Part shown: positions 19,650 to 31,245 of the stretch, one piece after another
Numbering within the stretch: position 1 is the first letter of the stretch
Layout of the letters: every line of letters starts with the position of its first letter
Origin: Agrypnia vestita
Lineage: Eukaryota > Arthropoda > Insecta > Trichoptera > Phryganeidae
Length of the DNA stretch: 64,000 nt
Assembly (NCBI GenBank): GCA_016648135.1
Contig: JADDOH010002649.1
Location: 62,001-126,000, forward strand
Direction of reading: 5' to 3'
Position numbers and translations under genes: made by a program
Notes under the pieces: generated by a model
Seen by the model: the letters and a program-made list of their open reading frames with translations, nothing else
Databases searched by the model: none
Told to the model about the DNA's origin: nothing

Positions 19650-20098
19650 TGTAACGATATGGTAAACCGGAAAGAATCACACACTATCGAAATCTCTCGA
19701 AGACTCCACGATACCCTGAAATCGGCTATTCGATATAACTCGACTATTCGACTAAATCGATATTCTCGTAAACACTGAAAAGCTGAATAAATACTAGAAA
19801 TGTAAAGAAAGTTCAGGAAGAATCGCTAAACCATCATGTTATGTATAAAAGGCGAAGCAATTACTGCGCGGAGAGGCATTGTTGACGTTTAGAAAGTGCC
19901 ACATATAAACGCGTAATTATCAGCGATAAATCGTGGCGAAAACAGTGTGGCCAGCGCGTTGAAAACGGAATACTCTCAAAAGCGATTGAAGTGATACAAA
20001 CAACATAATTAGTGTAAATTTAACGGCTCCAAATTAATAAAAACTAAAAATAGTTTTTAGTGTTTCTTTCACCTCGCATAAAGTCACGTTCTATGACA
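19650..20098 (+). mobile_element. Solo LTR, divergent family 1 member
   Basis: Begins TGTAACG (19,650) and ends CTATGACA (20,098). It has a TATA-like 'tgtataaaagg' near 19,843-19,853 and a downstream purine-rich leader. Flanks are ACAT on the left and ATAT on the right: a possible 4-bp duplication with one change. No primer-binding site or coding region follows, so it is a solo LTR. Repeat Z (minus) begins right after it. Confidence 0.6.
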
Positions 20099-20240
20099 AT
20101 ATATATAACTTTCAAAAAATTTAAGAAGTGTGGATGCTCTTACGAACGATTCGGTGAACGTTCATAAGACCTGTGGCCACCTATAAAGACTTCCATAAAA
20201 AAAACCCAGACTTCTATAAATTATCTTTAATAATTAGTCA
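20099..20240 (-). repeat. Repeat Z
   Basis: Minus-strand copy containing 'cctgtggccacctataaaga' and 'cttctataaattatctttaa', with an internal deletion relative to 31,365-31,515. Confidence 0.55.
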
Positions 20241-20730
20241 CAACGAGACGTAATTCAGCTATAAACAGCGCACTCCAAAGAATCAGATTCCAGAAAACAC
20301 CACAAGTTGCCATCAAAGAAAATAATGATCTCGAATCGTGAAGAGTGAGTCAATCAAGAAAAAGTTGATTGACATCTATTTACTTCCTTTATCCTGAAGT
20401 TGTATATACAATAAATATTCCGAATCTCGATTTTCCACAAAAAAATTCCAAAGAATTAAGGAGAATCTACAAGACGGAATTGTTCGGCGCTGCGCGAGAC
20501 GTCAAGTAAATATAACTTGTACCAAGTTACGACACTTTTACAACATTTTCCACGTCAAATACTTTTATAACTTACAACAATATAACACAGCGCAGTTCAG
20601 TGCTCACAAAGTTGGGGGAAAAAATCGTGAGCGGCTTCGCGAGCTACCGCACAACTTAAATACGTGACATTTTTCATCCTCGGTATTAAAATGTGTTTTT
20701 ATTTTTGTTACAGAATGGTTTTAAATAATA
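20241..20730. other. Unassigned stretch
   Basis: No gene, RNA or repeat recognised. Confidence 0.35.
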
Positions 20731-20734
20731 TGCG

Positions 20735-20969
20735 ATGACACTGTTAGACGTGATTATTTCTTCTTCTTATGAGGTCGGAGGTCGGCGATCATTCTGGCGA
20801 TTACGAATTTATTTACCGCCATACGGAACAACTCAGTCGAGTGAAGCAATCCCCCAAGTTCCTGAAATGCGGCGTCTTCCTACGCTTCTTATACCACTTA
20901 TTTTCTCCTGGATGATGATTTTTTATATTTTATTTTGGTTTTGATTTTATTTTGGTCCTCTCGTAATAT
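20735..20969 (-). mobile_element. LINE 3' end, segment after LTR insertion
   Basis: On the minus strand it reads LREDQNK at the LTR border, then RRRRISWLRNLR after a frameshift, then MAVNKFVIARMIADLR and an AAGAAG tail at 20,757-20,766. This is the far C terminus of an RTE-like protein. The upstream part of the same gene is at 21,531-21,780; the solo LTR separates the two. Confidence 0.7.
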
Positions 20970-21530
20970 TGTAACGAAGCTAAAAAAGAATCACGAACCT
21001 CTGTTAAAGTGACAGTTATTTGAAGTTGGCACAATACTACCGAAGGAATCACCTCCAGCTTTCAAGTGACGTCTGCAACTCTCCAGGAAAATCTGAAATT
21101 TACGAGTACTTTCTAGTAAATGCTGGAAACGTCTAGGTAACAGCATTGGCCATACGGCGATAATACAAGCGAAGGTAGCCGCGGACGGCGAGCAGGCCGG
21201 CCAAGCGAGCGGTAGCGACAAGTCGCTAGTGGTGCCAAGCAAACGGAAATTCGACAGCGATTCTAGAAAATTCTTACGTAGCGAGATAAATCGAAGCGAA
21301 ATTAATAAGTGCGGAAATTGATGGAATATTCTAGTGAACAGTGAATAAAGTATTAAAGCGAATGTAAAGTTGTATATTTACGAGTAATAAATTGCGAAAC
21401 AGTTTAATTTAAGGAATAGCGTTACATTTAATAGCGATAAGTGACCTTGTACGTTAGTTTAATTAATTAATCGGTATTCAATAAATCCCAGCGTTTTCAT
21501 TAATTCCTCCTGCAGCTTCGACACATGACA
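20970..21530 (+). mobile_element. Solo LTR, family 1, with 4-bp target duplication
   Basis: 561 bp from TGTAACG (20,970) to CACATGACA (21,530). Flanked by ATAT at 20,966-20,969 and 21,531-21,534. It contains an AATAAA signal ('gaacagtgaataaagt', 21,334-21,349) and the HSE-like TTC-GAA-TTC near 21,263-21,275. The flanking LINE coding sequence continues across it, which proves a solo LTR. A 4-bp duplication fits Ty3/gypsy-type integration. Confidence 0.85.
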
Positions 21531-21785
21531 ATATGTTTGAGGTACTACAGCTTTTTTGTCTCAGTAGTTGGAGCACTTCTTGGTCTTTTTCCATTCGCCG
21601 GAGGATGTCATCATTCGTCACTATATCCACCCAGGAAACCTTCATAGATCCACATCTCAAAAGCCTTCACTTCGCGGATTAAATACATTCCGCAATTGGA
21701 ATCGCAATATGCAATCGGAACCAAGTTCTTGGTTTAGTGTCCATGCCTCCATCTTAAATAGGAGAATAGCAAAAATATAATACCG
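21531..21785 (-). mobile_element. LINE C-terminal fragment, segment before LTR insertion
   Basis: Minus strand frames read EAWTLNQEL, KAFEMWIYEG, FLGWI/VSWVDIVTNDDILRRMEK and DQEVLQLLRQKS. This is the 'EMW.YRR.L.ISW.D.VTN.E.L.R' region after the reverse transcriptase. Frameshifts are present. At the border, KHI runs into LRE beyond the LTR, restoring the family's 'GHILR' motif. Confidence 0.75.
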
Positions 21786-21934
21786 AACGAACCAAGTTTT
21801 TGGCTTAGGTCACGGTTAGAAAATAACGATATCTGAGAAACGCACTTCTTGCCATATCTATTCGAGCTTTTACTTCTTGAGATGGATCCCAGTTCTTGTT
21901 CACCCATTCTATTAAATCAAAAAATTAATCTTAG

Positions 21935-22530
21935 GACTGGAATACAAAATGGGTAACAACATAATTTATGCAATACGTTTCGCAGATGACATAAGAATAA
22001 TATCAGATAACTTTCAGAGAATACTGTAAAAATTCCACGTTGCATCGTTAAAGCTAAATAAGTCAATTAGTAAATATATAAGTATTGATAATGAGTTTGT
22101 GGAAATATTTAGGTATAGAAATTTATAGCCATAACGATCTATATACTGAAGCGAGAGCAAGTTAATAAAGCATCTAACGTGCCAGGGTGTCTCAAGAATT
22201 TGATCTGGAAGATCAAAAATATTCATAATATTGAAAGCAAGATCAAGATATACAAGACATGCGTGCATCATATCTTGACATATGCTGTAGAGACGCGTGC
22301 TGACACTTTGCGCACCAAAGCACTCCTCAAAACATCTGAAATGAAAGTGCTGAGATCTATTACTAGAAAAACTCTAGGTGATCGTGTCCGAAATGTAGAC
22401 ATAAAGAAAACTTGTAAAATAGATGATGAAGTAGATAGAGAAAGAGATTCTGGAGAGATCACTGTAATAATATCCCCTCTGAACGATGCCCACCGGGAAG
22501 ACCACCTAAAATATGAAGAGATAGTTTTTT
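21935..22530 (+). mobile_element. LINE fragment with reverse transcriptase FADD motif, family L-B
   Basis: The + strand reads MGNNIIYAIRFADDIRIISD (FADD is the catalytic palm motif), then LKLNKSISKYI. Later come GCLKNLIWKIKNIHNIESKI, IYKTCVHHILTYAVETRADT and SEMKVLRSITRKTLGDRVRN. The order palm, 'YK..V.P.LTY..E', 'MKVLR.I..KT..DR.R' is the second half of an RTE-like protein. The 5' part is missing and several frames are broken. A related copy is at 44,375-44,815. Confidence 0.75.
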
Positions 22531-22534
22531 TTTT

Positions 22535-22718
22535 CTTAATACAATAGATATGCGAACATGAAATACGTGTCACATCAATATTCTTAATATTTTCAAAATA
22601 AGATAAATGTTTGTGTTATGAGAATAGAATTAATTTTCTGGTCTGGAGTGAGGTTCAAACCCGCGACCTTTGGCGGTTAGAGGCTAGAATCCTAACCACA
22701 AGACTAAAAAACTTCTCT
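22535..22718 (-). mobile_element. SINE, family S1, inside LINE L-B
   Basis: Matches 8,931-9,116 throughout, including 'tacgtgtcacatcaatattc' and the minus B box (GGTTTGAACC). The A-tail is the T-run at 22,525-22,534. The tail of L-B ('agatctaataaa', GAAGAAG) appears on the far side at 22,759-22,800, as it does uninterrupted at 44,780-44,805. Confidence 0.75.
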
Positions 22719-22734
22719 CATCGTCATACAAGGA

Positions 22735-22800
22735 TGCGTAGATTTCTGTACCAAAGATCGACAGATCTAATAAAGGGAAGATAATTATAAGAAGAAGAGA
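22735..22800 (+). mobile_element. LINE L-B 3' tail
   Basis: 'gatctaataaa' followed by a GAAGAAGAGA tail, matching the end of the L-B copy at 44,780-44,810. Separated from its body by the SINE. Confidence 0.55.
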
Positions 22801-24515
22801 ATTTTGTTTTGACAGACTTCCATACATGGTCACCAAATATGAATCCTCACGGTGAGAGTAAAATCGAGAATCCAGCATGCAGAAATAAATCACTTTAACA
22901 CCATTGGAGTGAGATGTACCAAGATGCGAAAGTTACTCAGAATAAAGCCTCTAATTTAAGATGTAGAAAAATCTCAATTAAGCTAATTAATAACTAAAAA
23001 CTTCCATACTCATTTTCCGATACTAATATCTTCATCTTTGTGCGACTTCAAAAATATATCTTGATTATTAAATTCATTGAATTTCACATTTTTATGAATA
23101 CGATTTTTTTTATTTCAAAACCTTACGTTAAGAGTTTCCAAACCGATGTAAAAAACACGACGTAATCGCCCATTTAGTGGGTGATTTGTATTTTCACCAT
23201 TTTCTCCGACTAGACCGGTCCTGTCTCGGGATAAAATTAGCCTGGCGGGCAGTAACAAGCCGTGAAATTATAAAGCTAAGCAATTTTCGCTCTAATTTTT
23301 CCAATCTATCTTTCCGAAGTTTAACTTCCAGGTTTTCAAAATAATGGATCTTGTAAATTGTGCCGGATAGGCAGTTAAAACAACCTAGCCTGCAGATTGT
23401 AGGCTTTAGGGGTCCACTCTAATCCGGTCAACGCGGTGCCTGTGAGAGTAAAAGGTTGTTGGGAAATTATTAATTTAGATGATGAGAATATTAGGCTACA
23501 TTTAAACGTACCCATGTAAGAATCATACGGATTTCTTTATACAGTCGTTGAGTTCTATAATGGACTTTCTGGTGACAGGAAAAAGTTAAACAATACATAA
23601 GACTCTTCAATAAAAAACTGAAAAAACTCGTGTAAGAGACGAAATAGTCAGTAAATTATGATTGTTAAAGAATTTGATGTGTTTATCTATAATTATAAAT
23701 TCTTGTGTTAAATTTATTGTGAAATAAGAATAATTGCTGAATTATTGATACCTACTTCATTTATAAAATTGTTAACTGATTGATTGATATTCAAAGTGTT
23801 CATTACGTAGTTCAAAAAAAAGTTTCCATTAGAATTACCACAATACCTACGCAGTTCCTTTCATTTAACTTTTTTCAATATGAATATTGAATACTTCTCT
23901 TCAATACAGCGATTTATTAGAACATACAATTCTCCTCATTCGCAAAGCAAAATTGACATCTTTTATGACTGTAAACCGAATTTTTTTTTAAAAATATTTA
24001 ATAATATTTATTTATTTATTTATATTCATTATGGTACATGCCGGTATGAGTCGAGCCGGTATGAGGAGGTAATGAGTCGCTCATTGCACTAGTAACACTA
24101 GGAAGAACCTGTGCCTTTATGATTATTATTTACAAAACAATTAAAAATTCCTGATTTTTTATTCCTGAATAAAGTATGAATATGAATAGTTTCGTCTGAA
24201 ACGTTTATAAAATTCGGTACGCAGACGAAGCGTGCACCAACTGCAAGATGCTTATTTATTAGCTATATTTGTAATAATAATGTGATGGATACAATTTATT
24301 AGCATAAGCATAAAAAATAATCATTTTCAGGTGTATTCTAGCGCATATATTAAATAATTTAGAAGAGTATCATACGTTTATTTATTTTTATTTCATTTTT
24401 AAATAATGCAAAATATTTAAATAGCATAGCTATGTAAGTACGTAAGCAGGAAAATACAAAAAATAAAGAATATCAGCATAAAGGCAATAAGTTATATAAA
24501 AATAATATACACAGC
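22801..24515. other. Unassigned stretch
   Basis: The block 23,150-23,460 is GC-richer and free of recognised repeats, so it is a candidate for unique host sequence. A 'ttatttatttatttat' simple repeat occurs at about 24,008-24,023. No gene is supportable. Confidence 0.4.
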
Positions 24516-24519
24516 TAAT

Positions 24520-24590
24520 AAGGCCCTGTGTTTACCATATAAAGACTTCCATACATGTTTCCCATCATCTATTAGACTTCTAAATTGATC
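24520..24590 (-). repeat. Repeat Z fragment
   Basis: 'ataaagacttccatacatgt' and 'ggccctgtg' match the minus copies at 31.4 and 47.5 kb. Confidence 0.5.
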
Positions 24591-24599
24591 TTAATTAAT

Positions 24600-25535
24600 G
24601 TTTTATCTTTATATTTCATGTAGGTACAAATATACTACCTTTAACTATAGACTAATACTGATATAAATACAAGGCATAAATATAACTAAATCTTGATTAA
24701 AATTATTATGCTGATAATGTCCTCATAAGGAAACATGTATCTTATGTAAATTAAACCAGTAGAATAAAAAATCATTGTTACATTTTCATACAAATCCATA
24801 GAGCATCATAAAAAGGAATATTCTTTGCACAGTCATGTAAATAATCTAGCTGATTTTCATGGAAGATTTTTTATGCACAAGGCTGCATAATTCTGCGAGG
24901 GTAAATTTCTGAGTAATGTTTCGTACGTATCCAGCCCAGCGCGGAACTTTAAGCGCCCCCAGAATTATTTGTATTGCATATTTAAAGGGGTTGACGAAAT
25001 CCCTGGAAGTTTCGATCACTTGAACAAATATAGAGCTTTCGATATTTGAGTACACCTTCAAGCTCTTATTTTCAACGGGAAGGGTCGCTTTGACAAGGGT
25101 CCCGACAGTTGACCTGTTCAGGTTTGGGCGAAGGTAGCCCGAGTGAGTATATAACGTACTTGATAGCAGGCAGCGTGCTTATATCGGTCATCAGGAAAAA
25201 AGGTTTTATATTTCTTATTTTTCATCGTATTCTCAATTCTAAATGACGTGGTCCCTTGATATTTCTGCAACTTGGTGCACGATATTTTTATATTTCCCCT
25301 TGTTTTGAGTAATGTAAATTAACTCTTTCAAGATGGATCCCGAGGTCTCTTTCGCACAAAAGTCCCTTATTAATCCTTTATTCCGATTTAATTCTTACTG
25401 TGTCTACCTTACCTTATTTATGCCTAATGACATCTGTTGTCATGTTTGAACTCTATCGTATAAAATTAATTAATTTCCTACCGAACTTCTTAATTGTCTT
25501 CCGTTGAAGAGACCGCATCTATTCTTTTAAATTCG
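24600..25535. other. Unassigned stretch
   Basis: The minus frame 24,846-25,061 (71 codons, VPRWAGYVRNITQKFTLAEL) lies in a less AT-rich patch. I do not recognise a domain. Confidence 0.3.
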
Positions 25536-25537
25536 TT

Positions 25538-25756
25538 TTTAAACCAACGCTCACGCAATATCATATAGTAAAACCCGCATAGATACAATATATTGTTATA
25601 CTCGCATAGACTGCAGCCGTGTTGATGGATTTCATCTCTGCATTGCGATTAATCAATCGGCGATTAACGGGAGAGTTGTGTCGGCAGCGTTGACCAGGAT
25701 CATCAAAGGAAAAGGCATTCCTGTCCCTTACACCAGCATCCAGTCATCTCAAAGGT
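25538..25756 (+). other. Possible exon-like open segment with splice donor
   Basis: An ATG-less open segment reads YSKTRIDTIYCYTRIDCSRV, then DGFHLCIAINQSAINGRV, ending SIQSSQR and a stop within the donor-like AAAG|GTAAGA at 25,751-25,760. Composition is less AT-rich than its surroundings and no repeat family matches. It could be a UTR or coding exon of an unseen gene, or chance. Function unknown. Confidence 0.2.
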
Positions 25757-26009
25757 AAGATTTTGGTCTTCTTTGAAGTCTAATTCATGCTGTGATACAT
25801 TGTTTTCTGTTTTATCTCGAAATTTGCCAACCATCGTCTCACCTTGACTTTGAATTCCCGTAAAGAACGCTCTTCTCTACATTGAGCAAAATCTCAACGA
25901 TAAAAGGACCATTATATAAATTTAACACCCGCATTTTATTGTAAACCGCATCACCAGAGAGGGTGAGTTGTGTGATCAGAGTCTAGACAGCCAGTAAGGA
26001 CTGGAAAGG

Positions 26010-26700
26010 GTTGAACAGCAACGCGTACTTACGGTTTACGCTGGACGTTCACTGGATGCGTTATCGTACGAAATTGAGTTGTAGTACGTATATGTACGAA
26101 TACGCAAGTACATTCTTGACCTTCGAAGTAGTATTGAACATCGCACACTGTACACGATTTAGTAGTGCGTGTACGCACGTATATATGCGACATCCGACAC
26201 GATCCGAATTTGTTCGGAAATTTTTGCGATTTCGTACGATAGAAATTGAAAAATTGTCAATTTAATAAATGACCACAAATTTTTGTGGGACCAAAGTGAT
26301 TCAACTGCGTGACCATCAGCGCAGATCATGGCGGAGAATCTCTAAAGAACTAAAAATACCTGTAAGTGAAATAATTTGGTTTAATGAACGTGAGGTATAA
26401 TTATTATGTACTTCGAACAAAAAAACTTTTAAATATTTCCATGATGTTATGAGCTCTCGTTGCACTTCGATCCTCCCCAGCATTTGTGAATCTATTAGAT
26501 AGATAGTCATGAAATAATAGAGTTTCCCAGAAGATACAGATTATTCATTTGGCCCAAACGTTATTGGAGAAGTGCGAAAAGTAACTGATCGTGACCAAAG
26601 CAAGACGCAATCAATGTGCGCGCTCAACACGTACGAAAATAATCGTACGTAATCATTACGTACGTATACGTACGTAATAATTCTTATCCAAAGTGCGGCC
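26010..26700. repeat. TACG-rich segment
   Basis: Unusually dense in TACG, CGTACG and ACGTAC tetra- and hexamers, notably 26,025-26,110, 26,160-26,245 and 26,625-26,690 (where CGTACGTATACGTACG forms a palindrome). It is probably a repeat of unknown class. The 84-codon frame in it is not recognisable. Confidence 0.4.
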
Positions 26701-27560
26701 GGCCTTACGCGAAACGGCGTGCGCTGGCTAGCACTAACGTCAATCAGCGGTAATTAGGTCTTCCGGTGTGTTCAGCTCTGCAGGCGATTGGAATCGATCT
26801 CACCGCAATTTATCTGCTTGGTTTATCTATCTTGCAATCAGTAAGCTAATAAATTCAGTCGCAGAAAGTAATGAACGGCGCAATTGAATTCATTTGTCCA
26901 TGATAACATTTGTTTCCTACATTGTGAATATAAGTTAATTGTGAATACAAGTTTAAGAAAATTGTATACACAATTATCGTATGGTACTGGAAGAAGATAT
27001 TTTAGTTCCCCATATCAGAGATTCGTGTATAATTTTATTTTATTTACATGGATATCAAAACACGCCACTAGTAAAAGGTTTGAGGATTATGGATATGGCT
27101 ATACACCGAAGCATATATATATTTAGAAAAATAAATCATAATAAAATTTTCATCGGCAGGATATTTTGGTAAATCGGGTATAAAAGAGCTAGTCTGCAAC
27201 ACTTTACTGATAGATTACCTAAATTGTGTGTCAAAAATAGTTAAGTAACATTAAAAAATTAATAAAATAAATATTTATAAAAAATAAGTCAGAAATATTA
27301 AAGAAAAAATTCAAACTTTTAAGTCGCTCTTCTCCATGACAATTGATATTAGGACATTATTGTGTACCTGTTAATTATTGTAAAATATCTATATTACATA
27401 CACCCTATACACCTGTTAATAAATATAAATGTCTTAATAATATGATAATTATAATTTTCCCAGGAATACAACAAGATACCTAAGTATTGAATTTGTTAGA
27501 ATTTCTATCTAAGTACAGCTTATTTTTAAGTACTGAGTGCATACCGGTGCTTCAGACATA
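26701..27560. other. Unassigned stretch
   Basis: 26,700-26,830 is relatively GC-rich and repeat-free by eye. The rest is AT-rich with chance frames. Confidence 0.3.
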
Positions 27561-27564
27561 TTTT

Positions 27565-27726
27565 CCACCATGAGAAATATGATTTCTTACAACTCATTAT
27601 GCAGGGGAAGATAGAAGGGAGCCGAGTTGCAAGAAGAAAGTGGTTATCTTGGTTACGTAATCCGAGAAAGTGGCAGAAAATGCCTGAGATCTTACATGAG
27701 TATACCTTGGAAGATATCAATTAGCA
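27565..27726 (+). mobile_element. LINE C-terminal relic
   Basis: The + strand reads KYDFLQLIMQGKIEGSRVAR, then RKWLSWLRNPRKWQ. This is the 'LLQLI.QGKI.GKR..GRR..SWL.NLR.W' motif near the C terminus of RTE-like proteins, the same region interrupted by the LTR at 20,970. Confidence 0.65.
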
Positions 27727-27729
27727 TTC

Positions 27730-28965
27730 CTCAACCAATAATATTTAACTGAATTTATGAATATTTTTCGAATACTCTGTACAGGGGTTTTACGAGACAT
27801 GTAGCGCTATTTTGATGGCGTTTAATACGAGTAGGCCTGCTTAGCACAATCCGACGATAATAATCCAACTAGACTGAAACAAACAATATCACCTTAACGC
27901 TCTCACGTTGGGAAAGTTGGGCAAGAGATAAACATATTCGACTAGGGGTGTCGGGGTGAATATAAGTTAGAAGGAATTTGTATAAATAGGGTAGAGGCTG
28001 GGAAGCGGGGGTGGGAGGTGTCAAGCCTCCAGCCTGGCACATCGCATTCACTTTGACAGAGCCTTCGGCTTGACGTTAATTTGGCGTAAATCTGACAATA
28101 GTCATTCTTGATTTTCCGATTTCGAAATATTTTTCGCGAAAATGTACCATGTGACTCGCGTATATTCTGCATACTTCTTTCCATGCTGATGAAATTTACG
28201 CTGTTTAATAGATGGCTAAATTATATACTTTATTAAATGAGAGTGTTTATAAAATATTATCATAGATTCGATTATAAACATATAATATTAATTAAACTTT
28301 TATTTAAATAAAGGGAACACTTTGCATGTTTATTTGCACTGTTTATTGAAGTATCAATATATTTCGGGCCAAAGAATATAGCTTATGCCAATAATTAAGA
28401 TTTAAAGTATAAACATTAACAAAAAATAAATATATCGGAGTTGAACAACTAATTGAGAACAATTTTAAAATGTGACTATTTACCAAAAAGATTTGGTTGT
28501 TTATATCAAAATTATAAATAATATATTCAATTTTATATTTATTTTATTTTGCTGTTGTTGAGGAAGAAATTATCTTTAACTAATAAACAGAGACTCTGGA
28601 CACAAATTTAACCGGAATACTATTTCATATTTGCACTACTTATGCATTTGAGAATGTTATATGAGATGGTATAGACACGTAAAGCGGAGACCATCAGACC
28701 ACACGGTGGAGCAATCTAATGTAGAGTGATGTAAATATATATGATGAGATGCCAGAAAACACGAAGAATATAAATAAGAGGAATGAATTTAAAAACAAAT
28801 GCTATAATTATTCTAAAAATAGTATAGAATTGTAGAGCATAAGATATAATATTTATTATATTATACATAGATTGTACCATAAATAAGATCATATTATAAG
28901 ATGTATTATATATTATATTTTACAATGTAAAGTGTGAATTACTAATTTATATACAGGAGTGCAAT
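27730..28965. other. Unassigned AT-rich stretch
   Basis: A short less AT-rich patch at 27,890-28,080 contains chance frames on the minus strand. 28,820-28,930 is a TATA-rich low-complexity tract. Confidence 0.35.
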
Positions 28966-28969
28966 ATAA

Positions 28970-29362
28970 CCTAACTTAAAAAAAAAACTAACCCATAAAA
29001 ACCAAGTTTTTATTATATTCCCTTTCTCATTTGTATTGTTTTCAATTTGATATTCTATCAACATAGAGCCGACTGATCGGACCCATGGCTCGATTAAGAC
29101 TAGTTGAAACAGGTTTCGTGCCTTCTCCACGCGTCGGGCTCCTTTTTAGAAAAATTTAGAAAAATCCAAAATTATACTACAATGATAAATTTTTTTAAAC
29201 GAAAATTTGTAAGATCAGTTGCATTGTCGCCACGAGTCTGCCTGCAAAGTTTCAGCTCGATTGGATCACGGCAAAAGGGTTAAAAATCCATCGAAAGTTT
29301 TTTCGGTAGACAAGCCGCCAAGCAGACAAGCAGACGCTACGTGTTAAAAGAAAGGGAGTAAA
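28970..29362 (-). repeat. Dispersed repeat X, inverted copy
   Basis: Starts with 'aactaacccataaaaacca' and ends with 'agaaagggagtaaaaa'. The internal 'gtttcagctcgattggatca' is the complement of the X core. All X blocks are present in reverse order. Confidence 0.7.
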
Positions 29363-29365
29363 AAT

Positions 29366-29592
29366 CAGGCGATGTCTATAGAGCTTCATCGACAGTCATT
29401 CAGAGGAAGACCATAGAAATCCTGGATGACTCAATGCTCCAAAATACTACAGAGAAACGGCCTGGAGGAAAGCGATACCCAGAACCGACGAAGATACAGC
29501 CCGAGAACGAGAAGAGCCGACCCAAACAGCATACCCAAGCAATGAGTTGGGACAGGTCAAGGAAGAAGAAGAAGAAGGAGAAGACTAAATAT
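29366..29592 (+). mobile_element. LINE 3' end with GAAG tail
   Basis: In frames on +: QRKTIEILDDSMLQNTTE, then ESDTQNRRRYSPRTRRADPN, then SIPKQ and a stop, followed by a GGTCAAGGAAGAAGAAG tail. This resembles the far C terminus of RTE-like proteins (RRADPxSIPKQ). Abuts repeat X. Confidence 0.65.
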
Positions 29593-29799
29593 GCAATCGA
29601 GAATATTCCACGCGTAATTACTCTGATAAACTATTTTTGCTCACTGACTACACTCGACTATCGCTTATCTGTGGTTTTCACCAGCTGTCAAACACAAGAC
29701 TGTGTCCCGTAGCAATGACATCGCTGTTTATATAAGTTTCGCGATATCAAGGTTCTTGTACGAGTTTTTTTCGTCCCATTTGGTGCAGATCTCAGGATA

Positions 29800-29965
29800 G
29801 GTTGGCAGTTCGCCTCTTGATATAACTGTCACAACCTTAGGCTCCTGGGTTTGATCCTAGTTAGGTCTCCCGCGGGTCAAGTGAAGTAAAACTTCTTTCG
29901 TCACCACTAACGCCCTCCAGATTACTTTGTGGGGTCTTCAGAATGATTCCCTTCGAGTGACTTTG
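29800..29965 (+). mobile_element. tRNA-like SINE, family S3
   Basis: A tRNA-like head with B box GGGTTTGATCC and a T arm CTGGG/CCTAG near 29,851-29,867. It is followed by a body with a 'tcccttcgagtgactttgg' block. Only one copy is recognised here; the A box is weak. Confidence 0.45.
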
Positions 29966-29969
29966 GTAA

Positions 29970-31040
29970 TTACGAATATAAGATATGAATATCTTTGAAT
30001 GTCCAAAGTAGCGCCATCTATAGATACACTTTATTCTAGAATTTTTGAGGTGTATGAATACTTGCCCAGAATACTTGCCCAGTCTTGCAATACGGACTTG
30101 CAGGCATTGCTAACACCGTCCCTGGGGCCGTCAGACTGGTATTAAAGGAAATTGGTTCTACCGGGAAGTTGGTCTCTCGGGTACTTGGATTTCAGGAACT
30201 AGGCTTGTTGGAAATTGGCTGTCGGAGTAATGAACTAAAAAAACTCCATATTTTCCACCAGTTATGCATGCTTCTAATATATATAATATATTTTTATATC
30301 CAAGATGCAGCGTAGAAATATTATTCGTATATACAATGTGGCTCGACAAAGGGTGACAAGATATTTGGTCCAAAATAAAAAAGGTGAAGGATCACATGTC
30401 AAATGGAAAACCAAAAAACTTAGATTTTTGTGGGTCATTTATAGGTATTTAAAATTTAAATTTTTATTAGATTTATCTAAGTATTCACGTATATTAGATT
30501 TAATTTAAGTAAAATATTGAGGTAGGTAACGATAAAGCCTGCATACAAAAAATTGTATATTGTATTTGTTGCTATCTTATTCATAAACTCTGTAAATATT
30601 CTTAACAATAATTATGTTTTGATGCAAGCTGTTATAAAAGTTATTGAGCTAATAAACGCCGATTTATCGGCACTGAAACTGAAAACTGAATATGCCACAC
30701 ATGATTGACAGAAATTTGCACCGTCAAATCAAATAAAGAGCAAGGCTCATGTATAATTTCTACAGTATTATCAGTTTAATATTTGAAACAGTATCTTTTA
30801 TACCTAAGGAATAGGAATATGCTTATCTTCAATTTATTAAAATATGTCAGTAGTAACAAATATGAAGAGAGTAAAATAAAATTAAATGGGAACATAACAA
30901 AATTCACGAACTTCGAAAAAATTAAATTAAAACAAGATACTAAATTAATCTAATTCTAAATGGGGATTACTTATGGGATGATTAGAAGTTCAGTACACAT
31001 AATATTAATATTTAAAGCATTAACTTTGTGGTTCGATATT
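29970..31040. other. Unassigned stretch
   Basis: The frame 30,085-30,315 has no recognisable domain. No repeat recognised. Confidence 0.35.
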
Positions 31041-31089
31041 ATAACAGAATGTTAGTTAACTTAGTAATAAAAACCACTAACAGATTTAA

Positions 31090-31131
31090 GGTCTACCGGT
31101 TTCGAGACGTACCCATCTCTTCGTCAAGACC
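31090..31131 (-). ncRNA. Hammerhead motif, PLE type (copy 7)
   Basis: Minus strand: GGTC, TTGACGA (C3 changed to U), stem II GAGATG/CGTCTC with GGTA loop and one G-U pair, GAAA, palindromic ACCGGT, A, GACC. Stem I GGTC/GACC is intact. The C3 change would be expected to weaken catalysis. Confidence 0.6.
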
Positions 31132-31221
31132 AAAACTACACTACTATATAACCATAGTATTATTACACTTTCACCAATATTTATCACATGCGTGTTAATC
31201 TTGTCAGAGAGAAGTTAGTGC

Positions 31222-31245
31222 ATACGTCTCGAAACCGGTTGACCT
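31222..31245 (+). ncRNA. 3' half of a hammerhead motif
   Basis: CGTCTC-GAAA-ACCGGTT-GACC without the CUGANGA half. Truncated partner of copy 7. Confidence 0.5.

Noticed and set aside
19650..20098. 5' LTR of a full retrotransposon
   Set aside because: A short dispersed repeat and then unassigned DNA follow, with no primer-binding site, gag or pol, so it is treated as a solo LTR.
26638..26690. CRISPR-like or restriction-site array at the CGTACG cluster
   Set aside because: There are no regular repeat-spacer units; it is a palindromic word cluster in eukaryotic DNA.
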